Origin: Pelomonas sp. Root1217
Lineage (GTDB): Bacteria > Pseudomonadota > Gammaproteobacteria > Burkholderiales > Burkholderiaceae_C
Direction: 5' to 3'
Assembly: GCF_001425705.1 (NCBI RefSeq)
Contig: NZ_LMDC01000030.1
Location: forward strand, 237,175 to 301,174
Length of the DNA stretch: 64,000 bases
Positions 33,297 through 42,813 of the stretch are shown piece by piece. How positions within the stretch are numbered: the first letter of the stretch is position 1; the number at the start of each line of letters is the position of its first letter. A program made the translations under genes and the position numbers. Below the pieces are notes generated by a model that worked only from the letters and a program-made list of their open reading frames with translations, did not search any database and was not told where the DNA came from.

Positions 33297-34590
33297 GCGC
33301 GAGCTGAACGTCTGGCTCAACACACGGCTGATCGGCCGGATCAGCGAAGGCAACGACCTTTGGGAGTTCGCCTATGAACCGGGCTGGGCGAGTGCTCCTG
33401 ACGGCTTTGACCTCGGACCAGGACTACCCCGCTCGACACCCGTGCACGTGGATGGAGGGACGCTCAGACCGGTCCAGTGGTACTTCGACAATCTACTGCC
33501 GGAGGAAGGTCTGCGAGTCGAGGTAAGCAAGCAGGCTGGAATCAAGGGCGGAGACGACGCCTTCGCCCTCCTGGAGTACCTCGGGGCCGAGTCTGCAGGT
33601 TCGCTGGTGCTTCTGCCGCCCGATCAGCCGGTCCCAGACGCCCCCGGTCGAAAGGCACTGCTCGACGCAGAGCTGAGCCAACGCATCAAAGACCTGCCAC
33701 GGCATCCGCTAAGCGAAGGTGCCCCCAAGCGCATGTCTCTGGCCGGGGCTCAAAACAAGCTGCCGGTGATCTACCAGGACGACCAACTCTTCGAGCCGAT
33801 TGCCAGCGAAGCCTCCACACACATCCTGAAGCCCAACCATACGAGCACCGACTACGCGGCTTCAGTGATGACGGAATTCTTCACGATGACACTGGCGAGT
33901 CGCATTGGCCTTCCTACCCCTGCGGTCTATCGGCGCTACGTTCCCGAGCCGGTCTACATCGTCGAGCGTTTTGACCGCGTCATTGGCAAGGCTGGCACTG
34001 TGCGCCTACACATCATCGACGCCTGCCAACTGCTCAACAAGTCCAAGTCCTTCAAGACGCATCCGTCATTGGACACCTTGTCCAAGGTTGTCGACGCATG
34101 CCGAAATCGCCTGCAGGCCCGTCAGCACATCTTCCAATGGCTGCTCTTCTGTGTCCTGATCGGCAACGACGACAACCACCTCAAGAACCTCTCCTTCCAG
34201 GTTGATGCCGAGGGCATCACGCCCACCAAGCATTACGACTTGATCTCAGCTGGGACGTATCACACGCGTGCATTCGCGCAGGACCGGGCGATCTGGCCTG
34301 AGCTACGGATGGGAATTCCGTTGCCCGACGCGACGCGATTCGGTGAGGTTCGGCAGCGCCATCTTTTGGAGGCAGGCGCTGCGCTTGGTATTCCGCCGCA
34401 GATAGCTGGGCGGATCATCACAAAAATGGTCGCTGCTCTACGGCGCGAAACGCCGCTGCTCCTCGCAGAGGTCGAGCACGGCTATGACAAGCACCCCGCC
34501 GCCATGGTGGGAGACCGCGGCATCGAGCTGCGGGCAGCTCGCGCAATCTGGCACGCGACCGTCTCACAGATGCTGTCCCAGGTCAGCTAG
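33289..34590 (+). CDS. hipA: HipA-type serine/threonine kinase toxin
   Basis: The 433-residue protein is a close structural match to canonical HipA. It has an N-terminal subdomain with the WYFDNLLPEE motif. The loop KRMSLAGAQNKLPVIY (about residues 147-162) precedes the ATP site. HILKPNHTS follows, then the metal/catalytic segment LIGNDDNHLKNLSF and KHYDLIS. All key motifs seem present, so the kinase is probably active. It differs strongly from the other HipA in this window (14034-15362). Nothing is recognised in the 143 bases after it. Confidence 0.93.
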   Translation: MTKRELNVWLNTRLIGRISEGNDLWEFAYEPGWASAPDGFDLGPGLPRSTPVHVDGGTLRPVQWYFDNLLPEEGLRVEVSKQAGIKGGDDAFALLEYLGAESAGSLVLLPPDQPVPDAPGRKALLDAELSQRIKDLPRHPLSEGAPKRMSLAGAQNKLPVIYQDDQLFEPIASEASTHILKPNHTSTDYAASVMTEFFTMTLASRIGLPTPAVYRRYVPEPVYIVERFDRVIGKAGTVRLHIIDACQLLNKSKSFKTHPSLDTLSKVVDACRNRLQARQHIFQWLLFCVLIGNDDNHLKNLSFQVDAEGITPTKHYDLISAGTYHTRAFAQDRAIWPELRMGIPLPDATRFGEVRQRHLLEAGAALGIPPQIAGRIITKMVAALRRETPLLLAEVEHGYDKHPAAMVGDRGIELRAARAIWHATVSQMLSQVS

Positions 34591-34733
34591 AGGGTGCAGC
34601 GCCCTTGCGCGCGTGCTACAGCCGCCAGTCATGCCCTAACCAAAGGAGCACGACCCGCAGAGCGGCGATGAGAAGAAGAAAAGGGAAAGGGCCGAGGGGC
34701 GGGCGCACGGCCGCCAGGCAGGTCGCACTTGAG

Positions 34734-35744
34734 TCACCCGCTATTGGGTCCCAGTAGTTCCAGGCAGGGTGTGGGCAATGGCGCCTCGCAGGTCACCGGC
34801 TCCCCCGTCGCCGGATGCTGAAACTGCAGGCGCCGCGCATGCAGGAACATGCGGTCAAACTTCGCGGGCCCGCGCGCGAGTTCACGGTTGCGCTCGAAGT
34901 CGCCGTATTTGGGGTCGCCGACGATGGCGTGGCCGGCCTGCTGCAGGTGCACGCGGATCTGGTGGGTGCGGCCGGTCTTGATGGTCACATCCAGCAGGCT
35001 GAATTGCGGCGTGCGCTGGATGACCTTCACCAGGCTGATCGAGCGCTTGGCCTCTTCCTCATCGGCCTTGCCCGGCCTGACCCAGCGCTCGCCATCGCTG
35101 CCGACGAACTTCACCAGCGGCACGTCGATGACCTTGAGCTTGGCCGGCCAATCCCCCCAGACCAGGGCGGCATAGGTCTTGCCGGTCTCGCGCTCGCGCA
35201 ACTGGTCCTGCAGATTGACCAGCGCGCTGCGCTTCTTGGCGATCATCAAGAGGCCCGAAGTTTCCTTGTCCAGGCGGTGCACCAGCTCCAGGAACTTGGC
35301 TGTCGGCCGCGCGCGGCGCAGCGCCTCGATGACGCCGTAGCTGACGCCCGAGCCGCCATGCACCGCCACGCCGGCCGGCTTGTCGATGACAAGCAGATGT
35401 TCATCTTCGAACACGACCGGAAACTCACGCGCCGGCGCCTCGGGCTGAGCCTGACGCTCGGGCAGGCGCACCGGCGGGATGCGCACCTCGTCGCCAATTT
35501 CCAGCCGGGTGTCGGCCTGGGCCCGGCCTTTGTTGACCCGCACTTCGCCGGCCCGGATGACGCGGTAGACATGGGTCTTGGGCACCCCCTTGAGCTCGCG
35601 CAGCAGGAAGTTGTCCAGGCGCTGCCCGGCGGAACCTTCGTCCACCGTGACCCGCCTGACCGCCGGAACTGCGGCTGGTGCAGTGCCAGGGGTTTGCGTG
35701 GTGTCGGGCGCCACTTGGCCTGCCCCTATAATCCTTTTCACCAC
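34734..35744 (-). CDS. rluC: Ribosomal large subunit pseudouridine synthase RluC family
   Basis: The enzyme converts uridines of 23S rRNA (955, 2504 and 2580 in Escherichia coli) to pseudouridine. An S4 RNA-binding domain (QRLDNFLLRELKG, then VRVNKGRAQ) is followed by the RluA catalytic domain with VHRLDKETSGLLM (catalytic Asp) and GRTHQIRVHL. The open frame has no good ATG near the family start. GTG 35744 gives 336 residues and is used, with GTG 35741 as an alternative. Divergent rne is its usual neighbour. Confidence 0.9.
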   Translation of the reverse strand: MVKRIIGAGQVAPDTTQTPGTAPAAVPAVRRVTVDEGSAGQRLDNFLLRELKGVPKTHVYRVIRAGEVRVNKGRAQADTRLEIGDEVRIPPVRLPERQAQPEAPAREFPVVFEDEHLLVIDKPAGVAVHGGSGVSYGVIEALRRARPTAKFLELVHRLDKETSGLLMIAKKRSALVNLQDQLRERETGKTYAALVWGDWPAKLKVIDVPLVKFVGSDGERWVRPGKADEEEAKRSISLVKVIQRTPQFSLLDVTIKTGRTHQIRVHLQQAGHAIVGDPKYGDFERNRELARGPAKFDRMFLHARRLQFQHPATGEPVTCEAPLPTPCLELLGPNSG

Positions 35745-36366
35745 GTTGCTGCCGTAAGTATTTGATTTGTTTGATTTTAGCGGCGGTAACGTGTGGCCAA
35801 CGGGGCACAGCCCTGGTGGCCACAGGCGATGCAACGCGAAAGACGGCCGGCAGGTTTCCTCCCCGAGTGAGTGAACGGCCCGCTGCCCGACGCGGCAGAG
35901 CGATGACACAAGAACCCGCGAGCCCCGCTGCCCTTGATTGTTTCAAGGAACCCGGCGCCCGCAGACAACAAGGTTTCCATGGCGACAGAGCACCTGGCCT
36001 TCGGGCCGCGCGAGCTGTCACCAGCGTCCAGCAGCCCATGCAGATGAGCATGCCCCTCCCCCCACACGCACCCCTGCGGCCCCGGCTAGATCCCGGTGTG
36101 GCCGCCCTGCCCCGGCTTGTTGCCGGGCGGGCGCGCGCGGGAGCCGGCGGCTCGGCTCGCATGACCGCTGCTGCGGCGCACGCGCCAACGCCAACTGCGC
36201 GCTGACCCCCACGGTCGGCCGCGCTTTCGGTCCAGGGCGATTCCTTCCTCGGTTCTCGAGTCATTGCCCGTGCATCTTTAGCCGCCAGCGCCTTGGCCTG
36301 GCGGCGTGATGAACGTGCGCGTTTCGCGGCGGCTGACAAGCCGCCCGGCGCGAGAGGAGTGATGAC
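35745..36366 (+). other. Long rluC-rne intergenic region, likely rne leader
   Basis: About 620 bases contain no supported gene. A minus-strand TAAAAT (complement of 35774-35779) with TTGGCC 15 bases upstream could start rluC. A plus-strand TATAAT at 35727-35732, inside rluC codons, could start rne but has no clear -35. If so, rne has a 5-prime leader of about 600 bases. Long leaders used for autoregulation by RNase E are known in Escherichia coli, and that role here is inference. Confidence 0.4.
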
Positions 36367-39282
36367 ATGAAACGCATGCTGATCAATGCGACGCAGCCGG
36401 AAGAGCGGCGCCTCGCGATCGTTGATGGCCAGAAGCTGCTGGACTTCGAGACCGAAATCGAAGGCCGCGAGCAGCGCAAAGGCAATATCTACAAGGCCGT
36501 CGTGACGCGGGTCGAGCCCTCGCTCGAAGCCTGCTTCGTCGACTACGGCGAGGACCGCCACGGCTTCCTGCCGTTCAAGGAAATCTCGCGCCAGTTCTTT
36601 CGCGAAGGTACCGACGTCAAGAACGCGACCATCAAGGACGCGATCAAGGAAGGCCAGGAGCTGCTGGTCCAGGTCGAGAAGGAAGAGCGCGGCAACAAGG
36701 GCGCCGCACTCACCACCTTCGTGAGCCTGGCCGGCCGCTACCTCGTGCTGATGCCCAACAACCCGCGCGGCGGTGGCGTCAGCCGTCGCATCGAGGGCGA
36801 GGACCGCGAGGAGCTCAAGGAAAATCTCGACCAGCTCGAGTACCCCAAGGGCATGTCCCTGATCGCACGCACCGCCGGCATCGGCCGCACCGCGCCGGAG
36901 CTGCAGTGGGACTTGAACTACATGCTCAAGCTCTGGACCGCGATCGATGACGCGGCCAAGGGCGGCAAGGGCGCCTACCTGATCTACCAGGAAAGCAGCC
37001 TGGTCATCCGCGCGATCCGCGACTACTTCACGCAGGACATCGGCGAGATCCTGATCGACACGGACGACCTGTACGAGCAGGCCAGCCAGTTCATGAACCA
37101 CGTGATGCCCGACCAGGGCCATCGCGTGAAGCGCTACCGTGATGACGCGCCGCTGTTCAGCCGTTTCCAGATCGAGCACCAGATCGAGACGGCGCACAGC
37201 CGCACGGTGACCCTGCCGTCGGGCGGCGCCATCGTCATCGACCACACCGAAGCGCTGGTGTCCGTCGACGTCAACTCGGCCCGCTCGACCCGCGGCACCG
37301 ACATCGAGGAAACCGCCACCCGCACCAACCTCGAAGCGGCCGACGAAATCGCCCGCCAGATGCGCCTGCGCGATCTGGGCGGCCTGATCGTCGTCGACTT
37401 CATCGACATGGAGGAGAGCAAGAACCGCCGTGACGTGGAACAGCGCCTGCGCGACGCGCTGCGCAGCGACCGCGCGCGCGTGCAGTTCGCCTCCATCAGC
37501 AAGTTCGGCCTGCTCGAAATGAGCCGCCAGCGCCTGCGCCCGGCGCTCAGCGAAGGCAACCACATCACCTGCCCGCGCTGCAACGGCACGGGCCACATCC
37601 GCGACACCGAGTCCTCGGCCCTGCAGATCCTGCGCATGGTCCAGGAAGAGGCGATGAAGGACAACACCGCCGCCGTGCACGTGCAGGTGCCGGTGGAGGT
37701 GACCTCCTTCCTGCTGAACGAAAAGCGCACCGAGATCACCAAGATCGAGCTCAAGCAGCGCGTCACCGTGCTGCTGGTGCCCAACAAGCACCTCGAGACG
37801 CCGAACTACAAGCTCGAGCGCCTGCGCCACGACGACCCGCGCCTGGAGAACCTGCAGGCCAGCTACACGATGATCGAAGAGCCGACCGATGAGGTCGGCA
37901 TCACGCGTCGCGGCGACGTCGAGAAGAAGAACAAGCAGGAGCCGGTCATCAAGGGCATCCTGCCCGAGCAGCCCGCGCCGGTCGCCGCGCCGAAGCCCGA
38001 GCCCGTCGTGGCCGCGCCCGCACCGGCGCCTGTCGTTGCGCCCCCGCCGCCGGCACCGCAGGCCAAGGGCTTCTTCAGCCGCCTGTTCAGCTTCTTCGGC
38101 GGTGGCGATGCAGCGCCGGCCCCGGCGCCTGCTGTCCAGGCCCCCGCAGCGGCGCCCGCCGCGACGGACAAACCCAAGCGCGAGGGCAGCCGCGATGGTC
38201 GCCGCGACGGTGGCCGCCGTGGTGAGCGTGGCGAACGCGGTGAGCGCAACGAGCCGCGCGGCCAAGGTGGCCGCCGCGATGGCAAGCCGCAGGAAGCCCG
38301 CGGTGAACGCACCGAACGCGGTGACCGCAAGCCACGCACGGAAGGTGCTGACAAGGCTGAACAGCAGCAACGCCCCGAGCGCGGTGAGCGCCCCGAACGC
38401 GCAGAGCGTGCTGAACGTGGTGAGCGCAGCGAACGCGGCGGTGACCGCCCGGAGCGTGGTGAGCGTCGCCCGCGGGGCGAGCGCCAGGAGCGCCCGCCGG
38501 TCGAGACGGTGGCCGCATTGCCGGTTGCCGCGCCGTTGAGCGAGGACCTGGCCGCCGTCCATGACGCGCCGCCCGCCTTTGTCGACAGCCAGGCCGAAGC
38601 CGCGCTGCCCCCGACCGGCGACACGCCGGCCGGCGAAGAGCGCCAGGGCCGTGGCCGCCGCCGCCGCCGTGGTGGCCGCGAGCGCGACGATCAGACGGGC
38701 GCCGAAGGCACGGCAGAAGCTGGCGCCGAAGCACCGGCTGAAGTTGTTGCTGACGCAGGCGCCGAAGCCACGCCGCCCGTCGAAGGTGATGACGCCGAGG
38801 GCCATGGCCGCGAAAGCCGCCGCCGCGGTGGTCGCAATCGCAACCGCAATCGCCGTGAGGAAGGTGCCGTCGAAGGCCAGGAAGCCGCTGCTGGCGAGGA
38901 GGCCGCCTCGGCCGCCGCACCGATGCAGAGTTCGCTGATCGAAGACGCGATGGCCAATGCTGCCGCGCCGGTCCAGGCTCCCGTGGCCGCCGCGCCGGCT
39001 CCGGTCGCTGCACCTGCACCCGCTCCAGCCCCGGCGCCGGTTGTCGAAGCCTTCGAGCTGCCGATGGGCGAGCTGCAAGCGATCGCCGAAGGCGCCGGCC
39101 TGCAGTGGGTCAACTCCGATGCCGACAAGATCGCTGCCGTGCAGGCGGCCATTGCGGCTGAACCCGCACCGGCCCCGCTGGGCCGCGAGCCGGCAGCGGT
39201 CGCCGTTGTCGACGAAGGCCCGCTGGTGCTCGTGGAAACCCGCAAGGATCTCAGCCAGGTGAAGCTGCCTTTCGAGGCATGA
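36367..39282 (+). CDS. rne: Ribonuclease E
   Basis: This endoribonuclease initiates mRNA decay and processes rRNA and tRNA. The 971-residue product has an S1 domain (about residues 36-120), a 5-prime sensor/RNase H-like region, DNase I-like catalytic aspartates in DVNSARST (about D301) and VVDFIDM (about D344), and the Zn-link CPRCNGTG (C402, C405). From about residue 540 the C-terminal half is disordered. It has Pro/Ala-rich blocks, an amphipathic [12 protein letters not shown] segment likely for membrane binding (about 565-580), and a long Arg/Glu/Gly repeat (about 610-710). That tail would scaffold RNA and degradosome partners. Confidence 0.96.
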   Translation: MKRMLINATQPEERRLAIVDGQKLLDFETEIEGREQRKGNIYKAVVTRVEPSLEACFVDYGEDRHGFLPFKEISRQFFREGTDVKNATIKDAIKEGQELLVQVEKEERGNKGAALTTFVSLAGRYLVLMPNNPRGGGVSRRIEGEDREELKENLDQLEYPKGMSLIARTAGIGRTAPELQWDLNYMLKLWTAIDDAAKGGKGAYLIYQESSLVIRAIRDYFTQDIGEILIDTDDLYEQASQFMNHVMPDQGHRVKRYRDDAPLFSRFQIEHQIETAHSRTVTLPSGGAIVIDHTEALVSVDVNSARSTRGTDIEETATRTNLEAADEIARQMRLRDLGGLIVVDFIDMEESKNRRDVEQRLRDALRSDRARVQFASISKFGLLEMSRQRLRPALSEGNHITCPRCNGTGHIRDTESSALQILRMVQEEAMKDNTAAVHVQVPVEVTSFLLNEKRTEITKIELKQRVTVLLVPNKHLETPNYKLERLRHDDPRLENLQASYTMIEEPTDEVGITRRGDVEKKNKQEPVIKGILPEQPAPVAAPKPEPVVAAPAPAPVVAPPPPAPQAKGFFSRLFSFFGGGDAAPAPAPAVQAPAAAPAATDKPKREGSRDGRRDGGRRGERGERGERNEPRGQGGRRDGKPQEARGERTERGDRKPRTEGADKAEQQQRPERGERPERAERAERGERSERGGDRPERGERRPRGERQERPPVETVAALPVAAPLSEDLAAVHDAPPAFVDSQAEAALPPTGDTPAGEERQGRGRRRRRGGRERDDQTGAEGTAEAGAEAPAEVVADAGAEATPPVEGDDAEGHGRESRRRGGRNRNRNRREEGAVEGQEAAAGEEAASAAAPMQSSLIEDAMANAAAPVQAPVAAAPAPVAAPAPAPAPAPVVEAFELPMGELQAIAEGAGLQWVNSDADKIAAVQAAIAAEPAPAPLGREPAAVAVVDEGPLVLVETRKDLSQVKLPFEA

Positions 39283-39307
39283 TTCGGGTCGGCTGATCCC
39301 ACCCTCC

Positions 39308-39343
39308 AACGCCGCTCGGCCACAAGCCGGGCGGCGTTCTCAC
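39308..39343 (+). terminator. Probable rne terminator
   Basis: A 13-base stem with one G-U pair (39308-39320 with 39326-39338) and a 5-base loop lies 26 bases after the rne stop. The following T-tract is weak. Confidence 0.6.
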
Positions 39344-39369
39344 TTTCAGAGCCCCTATTCCGAGGCCCC

Positions 39370-40926
39370 ATGACGACCACTGTCACCGCAGACGCCGCCA
39401 CCGCGGCAAGCCCAGCGGCCAAGATGCCGCCGCAGATCCCCTACATCATCGGCAACGAGGGATGCGAGCGCTTCAGCTTCTACGGCATGCGCAACATCCT
39501 GACGGTCTTCATGATGACCAGCCTGCTGCTGGCCATCCCCGAGGACCTGCGCAAGGCCGAGGCCAAGGAGGTGTTCCACACCTTCGTCATCGGCGTCTAT
39601 TTCTTCCCGCTGCTGGGTGGCTGGCTGGCCGATCGCTTCTTCGGCAAGTACCCGACGATCTTCTGGTTCAGCATCGTGTATTGCGCGGGGCATGCCTGCC
39701 TGGCCCTGTTCGACGACAACATCCGGGGCTTCTACTTCGGCCTGTTCCTGATCTCGCTCGGCTCGGGTGGCATCAAGCCCTTGGTGAGTTCATTCGTTGG
39801 CGACCAGTTTGACAAGAGCAACCGGACGCTGGCGCAAAAGGTCTATGACGCCTTCTACTGGATCATCAACTTCGGCAGCTTCTTCGCGTCGCTGCTGATG
39901 CCCCTCATCCTGAAGAACTATGGCGCCAGCGTCGCCTTCGCGCTGCCGGGTCTGCTGATGCTGGCCGCCACCGTCATCCTGTGGAGCGGCCGCAAGAAGT
40001 ATGTGCACCAGCCGGCGCGCGGCGCCAACCCGCACAGCTTTTTGAAGGTGGTTTGGACGGCCTTGAAGGCCGGCGGCGCTGGCGCCGCCGTGGCATCGCT
40101 TGGGCTCGTTGGTGCGGCCTACTCGCTGAGCCGCATCGATGGCCTGGGCCTCGTGCCGGCGGTCTGCCTGGCCCTCGTGCTGGTGATGGGCTTTGGCGGC
40201 GTGGGCGCGGCGATGCAGCTGGAGCGCGCGCGCGGCGTGCATCCGGACGAGGCTGTCGACGGTGTGCGTAGCGTGCTGCGCGTGCTGGTGCTGTTCGCGC
40301 TGGTCACGCCGTTCTGGTCGCTGTTCGACCAGAAGGCCTCGACCTGGGTGCTGCAGGCCGATCAGATGGCCAAGCCCGCCTGGTTCCAGTCGTCCATGAT
40401 GCAGGCGCTGAACCCGGCGCTGGTGATGATCCTCATCCCCTTCAACAACCTGGTGCTCTACCCGGCGCTGCGGCGCGCGGGACTGCAGGTGACCGCACTG
40501 CGCCGCATGGGCGCTGGCATCGCGCTGGCGGGCGCGGCCTGGATCGTCGCCGGTGTGCTGCAGCTGTGGCTGGACGAAGGCACGACGGTCAGCATCGTCT
40601 GGCAGATGCTGCCCTATGCGCTGCTGACGCTGGGCGAGGTGCTGGTCTCGGCCACCGGGCTGGAGTTCGCCTACAGCCAGGCGCCGCTGTCCATGAAGGG
40701 CACCATCATGAGCTTCTGGAGCCTGTCGGTGACCATCGGCAACCTGTGGGTGCTGCTGTCCAACGTCAGCATCAAGAGCCCGGCGGCGCTGCAGGCGATC
40801 AAGTCGACCGGCTACAGCGAGACCGCCTGCCTGATGTTCTTCTTCGCCGGTTTTGCGCTGGTGGCCGCCACGCTGTTCGCGCTCGTGGCAAGGCGGTATC
40901 CGATGCTGAATAACTACCGCAATTGA
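39370..40926 (+). CDS. POT-family proton-dependent peptide transporter
   Basis: The 518-residue polytopic protein has about 12-14 hydrophobic segments and the POT/PTR2 signature EGCERFSFYGMRN (ExxERFxxYG) in helix 1. It also has GGWLADRFFGKY in the 2-3 loop and FYWIINFGSFFASLL (PTR2 signature-like) further on. It would take up di- and tripeptides with protons. GAGG lies about 4 bases before ATG 39370. It appears to be transcribed on its own after the rne terminator. Confidence 0.93.
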   Translation: MTTTVTADAATAASPAAKMPPQIPYIIGNEGCERFSFYGMRNILTVFMMTSLLLAIPEDLRKAEAKEVFHTFVIGVYFFPLLGGWLADRFFGKYPTIFWFSIVYCAGHACLALFDDNIRGFYFGLFLISLGSGGIKPLVSSFVGDQFDKSNRTLAQKVYDAFYWIINFGSFFASLLMPLILKNYGASVAFALPGLLMLAATVILWSGRKKYVHQPARGANPHSFLKVVWTALKAGGAGAAVASLGLVGAAYSLSRIDGLGLVPAVCLALVLVMGFGGVGAAMQLERARGVHPDEAVDGVRSVLRVLVLFALVTPFWSLFDQKASTWVLQADQMAKPAWFQSSMMQALNPALVMILIPFNNLVLYPALRRAGLQVTALRRMGAGIALAGAAWIVAGVLQLWLDEGTTVSIVWQMLPYALLTLGEVLVSATGLEFAYSQAPLSMKGTIMSFWSLSVTIGNLWVLLSNVSIKSPAALQAIKSTGYSETACLMFFFAGFALVAATLFALVARRYPMLNNYRN

Positions 40927-40985
40927 CGCCCGGCGGTGAATAGCCACCTTGGTTTCAGCGCCTGGCTCAGTAAGCTGCGCGGCAC

Positions 40986-42689
40986 ATGACAGACGCCCAA
41001 AATCGACGCCCCTACGTCGACCCCACGCTGGTCGACCACCATGCGCCACGCGCAGCGCCTGAGCCGGCGCCCGAGCCCGCGGCCTGGCAGCAGTCCTCGA
41101 ACCGCCCGCGCCCGGCGGGCGAGCGGCCGGCGCGGACCCGCGTGGTCCGCGAAGCCCAGCGCGGCTATTTCGCCCGCCATTGGCATGGCGAGATGAGCCT
41201 GGTGCGCAGCTACTGGGTCAACAACTTCCTCGTCGCCACGCCGCTGGCTTGCCTGCTGACGGGCCTGATGACCTGGATCAGCGTCAAGGGCGACTCGCTA
41301 CAGGTCAGCGCCATCTCGCTGCTGGTGACCATGCCGCTGCTGCTGGCGCTGAACCTGTGGTGCATCGTCGGCGCCTGGCGTGCCGCGGCCAACTATCTGC
41401 GCGAAAGCGGCTCGGCCCTCTGGGGGTGGCTGGCGCGCATCACGCTGGCCCTCAGCACCCTGCAGTTGCTGGCGTCGGTGGTGTTCGGCTTCCTGCCCAG
41501 CGTGGGCGAGTACTGGTCCATGGCCCGCGGCGTCGACCCGTTGGGGCAGGCCAAGTTCAGCTTCTCCGCCGATGGCCGCAGCCTGCGGCTGGATGGTGTC
41601 ATCGGCATGGGCGACGGCGAGCGACTGCGCCAGTTGCTGAACAGCGAGGCAGCACGGGACCTCAAGCGCGTGGAGCTCGCATCACCGGGTGGCCGCGTGC
41701 GCGAGGCCGAGCGCATGGCTGCTGCACTGAAGGCACGCGGGCAGGCCAGCCGCGCCGTGGGCACCTGCGCCAGCGCCTGCACCCTGGTCTTCCTGGCCGG
41801 ACAGCCCCGCCATATGACGGCCACGGGCGAGCTGGGTTTTCATCGCGCATCCACCGGCACCTACAACCCCGTCTTCGAGGAACTGGCCAACCAGCAGTTG
41901 GCCAAGACCTACACCGAGCTGGGCCTGCCGCAGCCCATGATCGACAAGACGCTGCGCACACCTTCGCGCAGCATGTGGTTCGTGCCGCGCGACGAGCTGG
42001 TCTCCTACGCCTTGATTGCGCCAGCGCCACCCACACTGGCGGTGCCGCTGCCGGCCGCCAATGCCACGCTGGCCGATTTCGACGACGCATTGCACATGCA
42101 CCCCGTGTGGGAGGCGCTGGACAAACGCACCCCAGGCACCGTGGACGACATCGCCAAGCGCATGCTGGCCGCCCACCAGGCCGGCGCCAGCGAGGAGGAG
42201 GTGCAAGCCACCGTGCTGTCGCCCCTGGCCCGCCAGATGCCGGATCTGCTCGGCGGCACCGACGCCGTGTTGCGCCACCGCTATGTGCAACTGGTGTCCG
42301 ACCAGCTGAAAGCCCTGCGCGCGCCAGCCGCGGGCGTCAGTGCCGGGGCCTGTCGTGAGCTGCTCGACGGACGCCTGGGCGTGCGCCCGCAGCTGCCGCA
42401 GGCGTTGCAGGCGCGCGAAGCCCAATGGTTGCAGGACGTGGCCAATGGCACGCTGCCACACCGGCAGCCCAAGCCGGTCAACGCCCTTGAGATCGAGGTC
42501 CTTGAGCGCACGGTGGGGCCGACGGCCATGGGCATGCTGTCGCGCCTGTGGGTCGACGCGCCCGAGGCGGCCAAACCCGGCGTCGCGGCCAGCTGCGACC
42601 CCGTCATCGCCATGCTGGACCGCCTGCAGGGCCAGCCCCCGGCCCGCCGGGACCTGGCGGAGCGGCTGCTTTTCCAGCCATCGCGCTGA
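40986..42689 (+). CDS. Membrane protein with a ClpP/crotonase-like periplasmic domain
   Basis: The 567-residue protein has a Pro-rich cytoplasmic N-terminus, three or four transmembrane helices (about residues 80-175), then a soluble domain that resembles ClpP/SppA-like serine hydrolases. Its core is VELASPGGRVREAERMA, then GTCASACTLVFLAG with a candidate nucleophile serine, and GELGFHRAS with a candidate histidine. The C-terminal 200 residues are helical and unrecognised. It may be a membrane protease or a non-catalytic relative. Its neighbours do not help to assign a substrate. Confidence 0.65.
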   Translation: MTDAQNRRPYVDPTLVDHHAPRAAPEPAPEPAAWQQSSNRPRPAGERPARTRVVREAQRGYFARHWHGEMSLVRSYWVNNFLVATPLACLLTGLMTWISVKGDSLQVSAISLLVTMPLLLALNLWCIVGAWRAAANYLRESGSALWGWLARITLALSTLQLLASVVFGFLPSVGEYWSMARGVDPLGQAKFSFSADGRSLRLDGVIGMGDGERLRQLLNSEAARDLKRVELASPGGRVREAERMAAALKARGQASRAVGTCASACTLVFLAGQPRHMTATGELGFHRASTGTYNPVFEELANQQLAKTYTELGLPQPMIDKTLRTPSRSMWFVPRDELVSYALIAPAPPTLAVPLPAANATLADFDDALHMHPVWEALDKRTPGTVDDIAKRMLAAHQAGASEEEVQATVLSPLARQMPDLLGGTDAVLRHRYVQLVSDQLKALRAPAAGVSAGACRELLDGRLGVRPQLPQALQAREAQWLQDVANGTLPHRQPKPVNALEIEVLERTVGPTAMGMLSRLWVDAPEAAKPGVAASCDPVIAMLDRLQGQPPARRDLAERLLFQPSR

Positions 42690-42813
42690 TCAGGACCGCA
42701 TAAGTTCGCTTGGGTGAAATTACCCAGGCCGGCTGATGCCGGACGGGCCCTGGCTCTTTCTACGATGCCGCTCGGCTGCCAGTTCGGCACCGCTTTTTCA
42801 TGGAGTTGCTCTC

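Noticed and set aside
35762..36205. A 147-codon plus-strand frame before rne
   Set aside because: Composition is Pro/Arg/Ala-rich without a family match or ribosome site, and it fits non-coding leader DNA.
35425..39309. A minus-strand open frame of nearly 1300 codons opposite rne
   Set aside because: It mirrors the rne codons, has no recognisable domains and consists of low-complexity His/Arg/Ala/Gly stretches. High GC content and codon bias explain the lack of stops.
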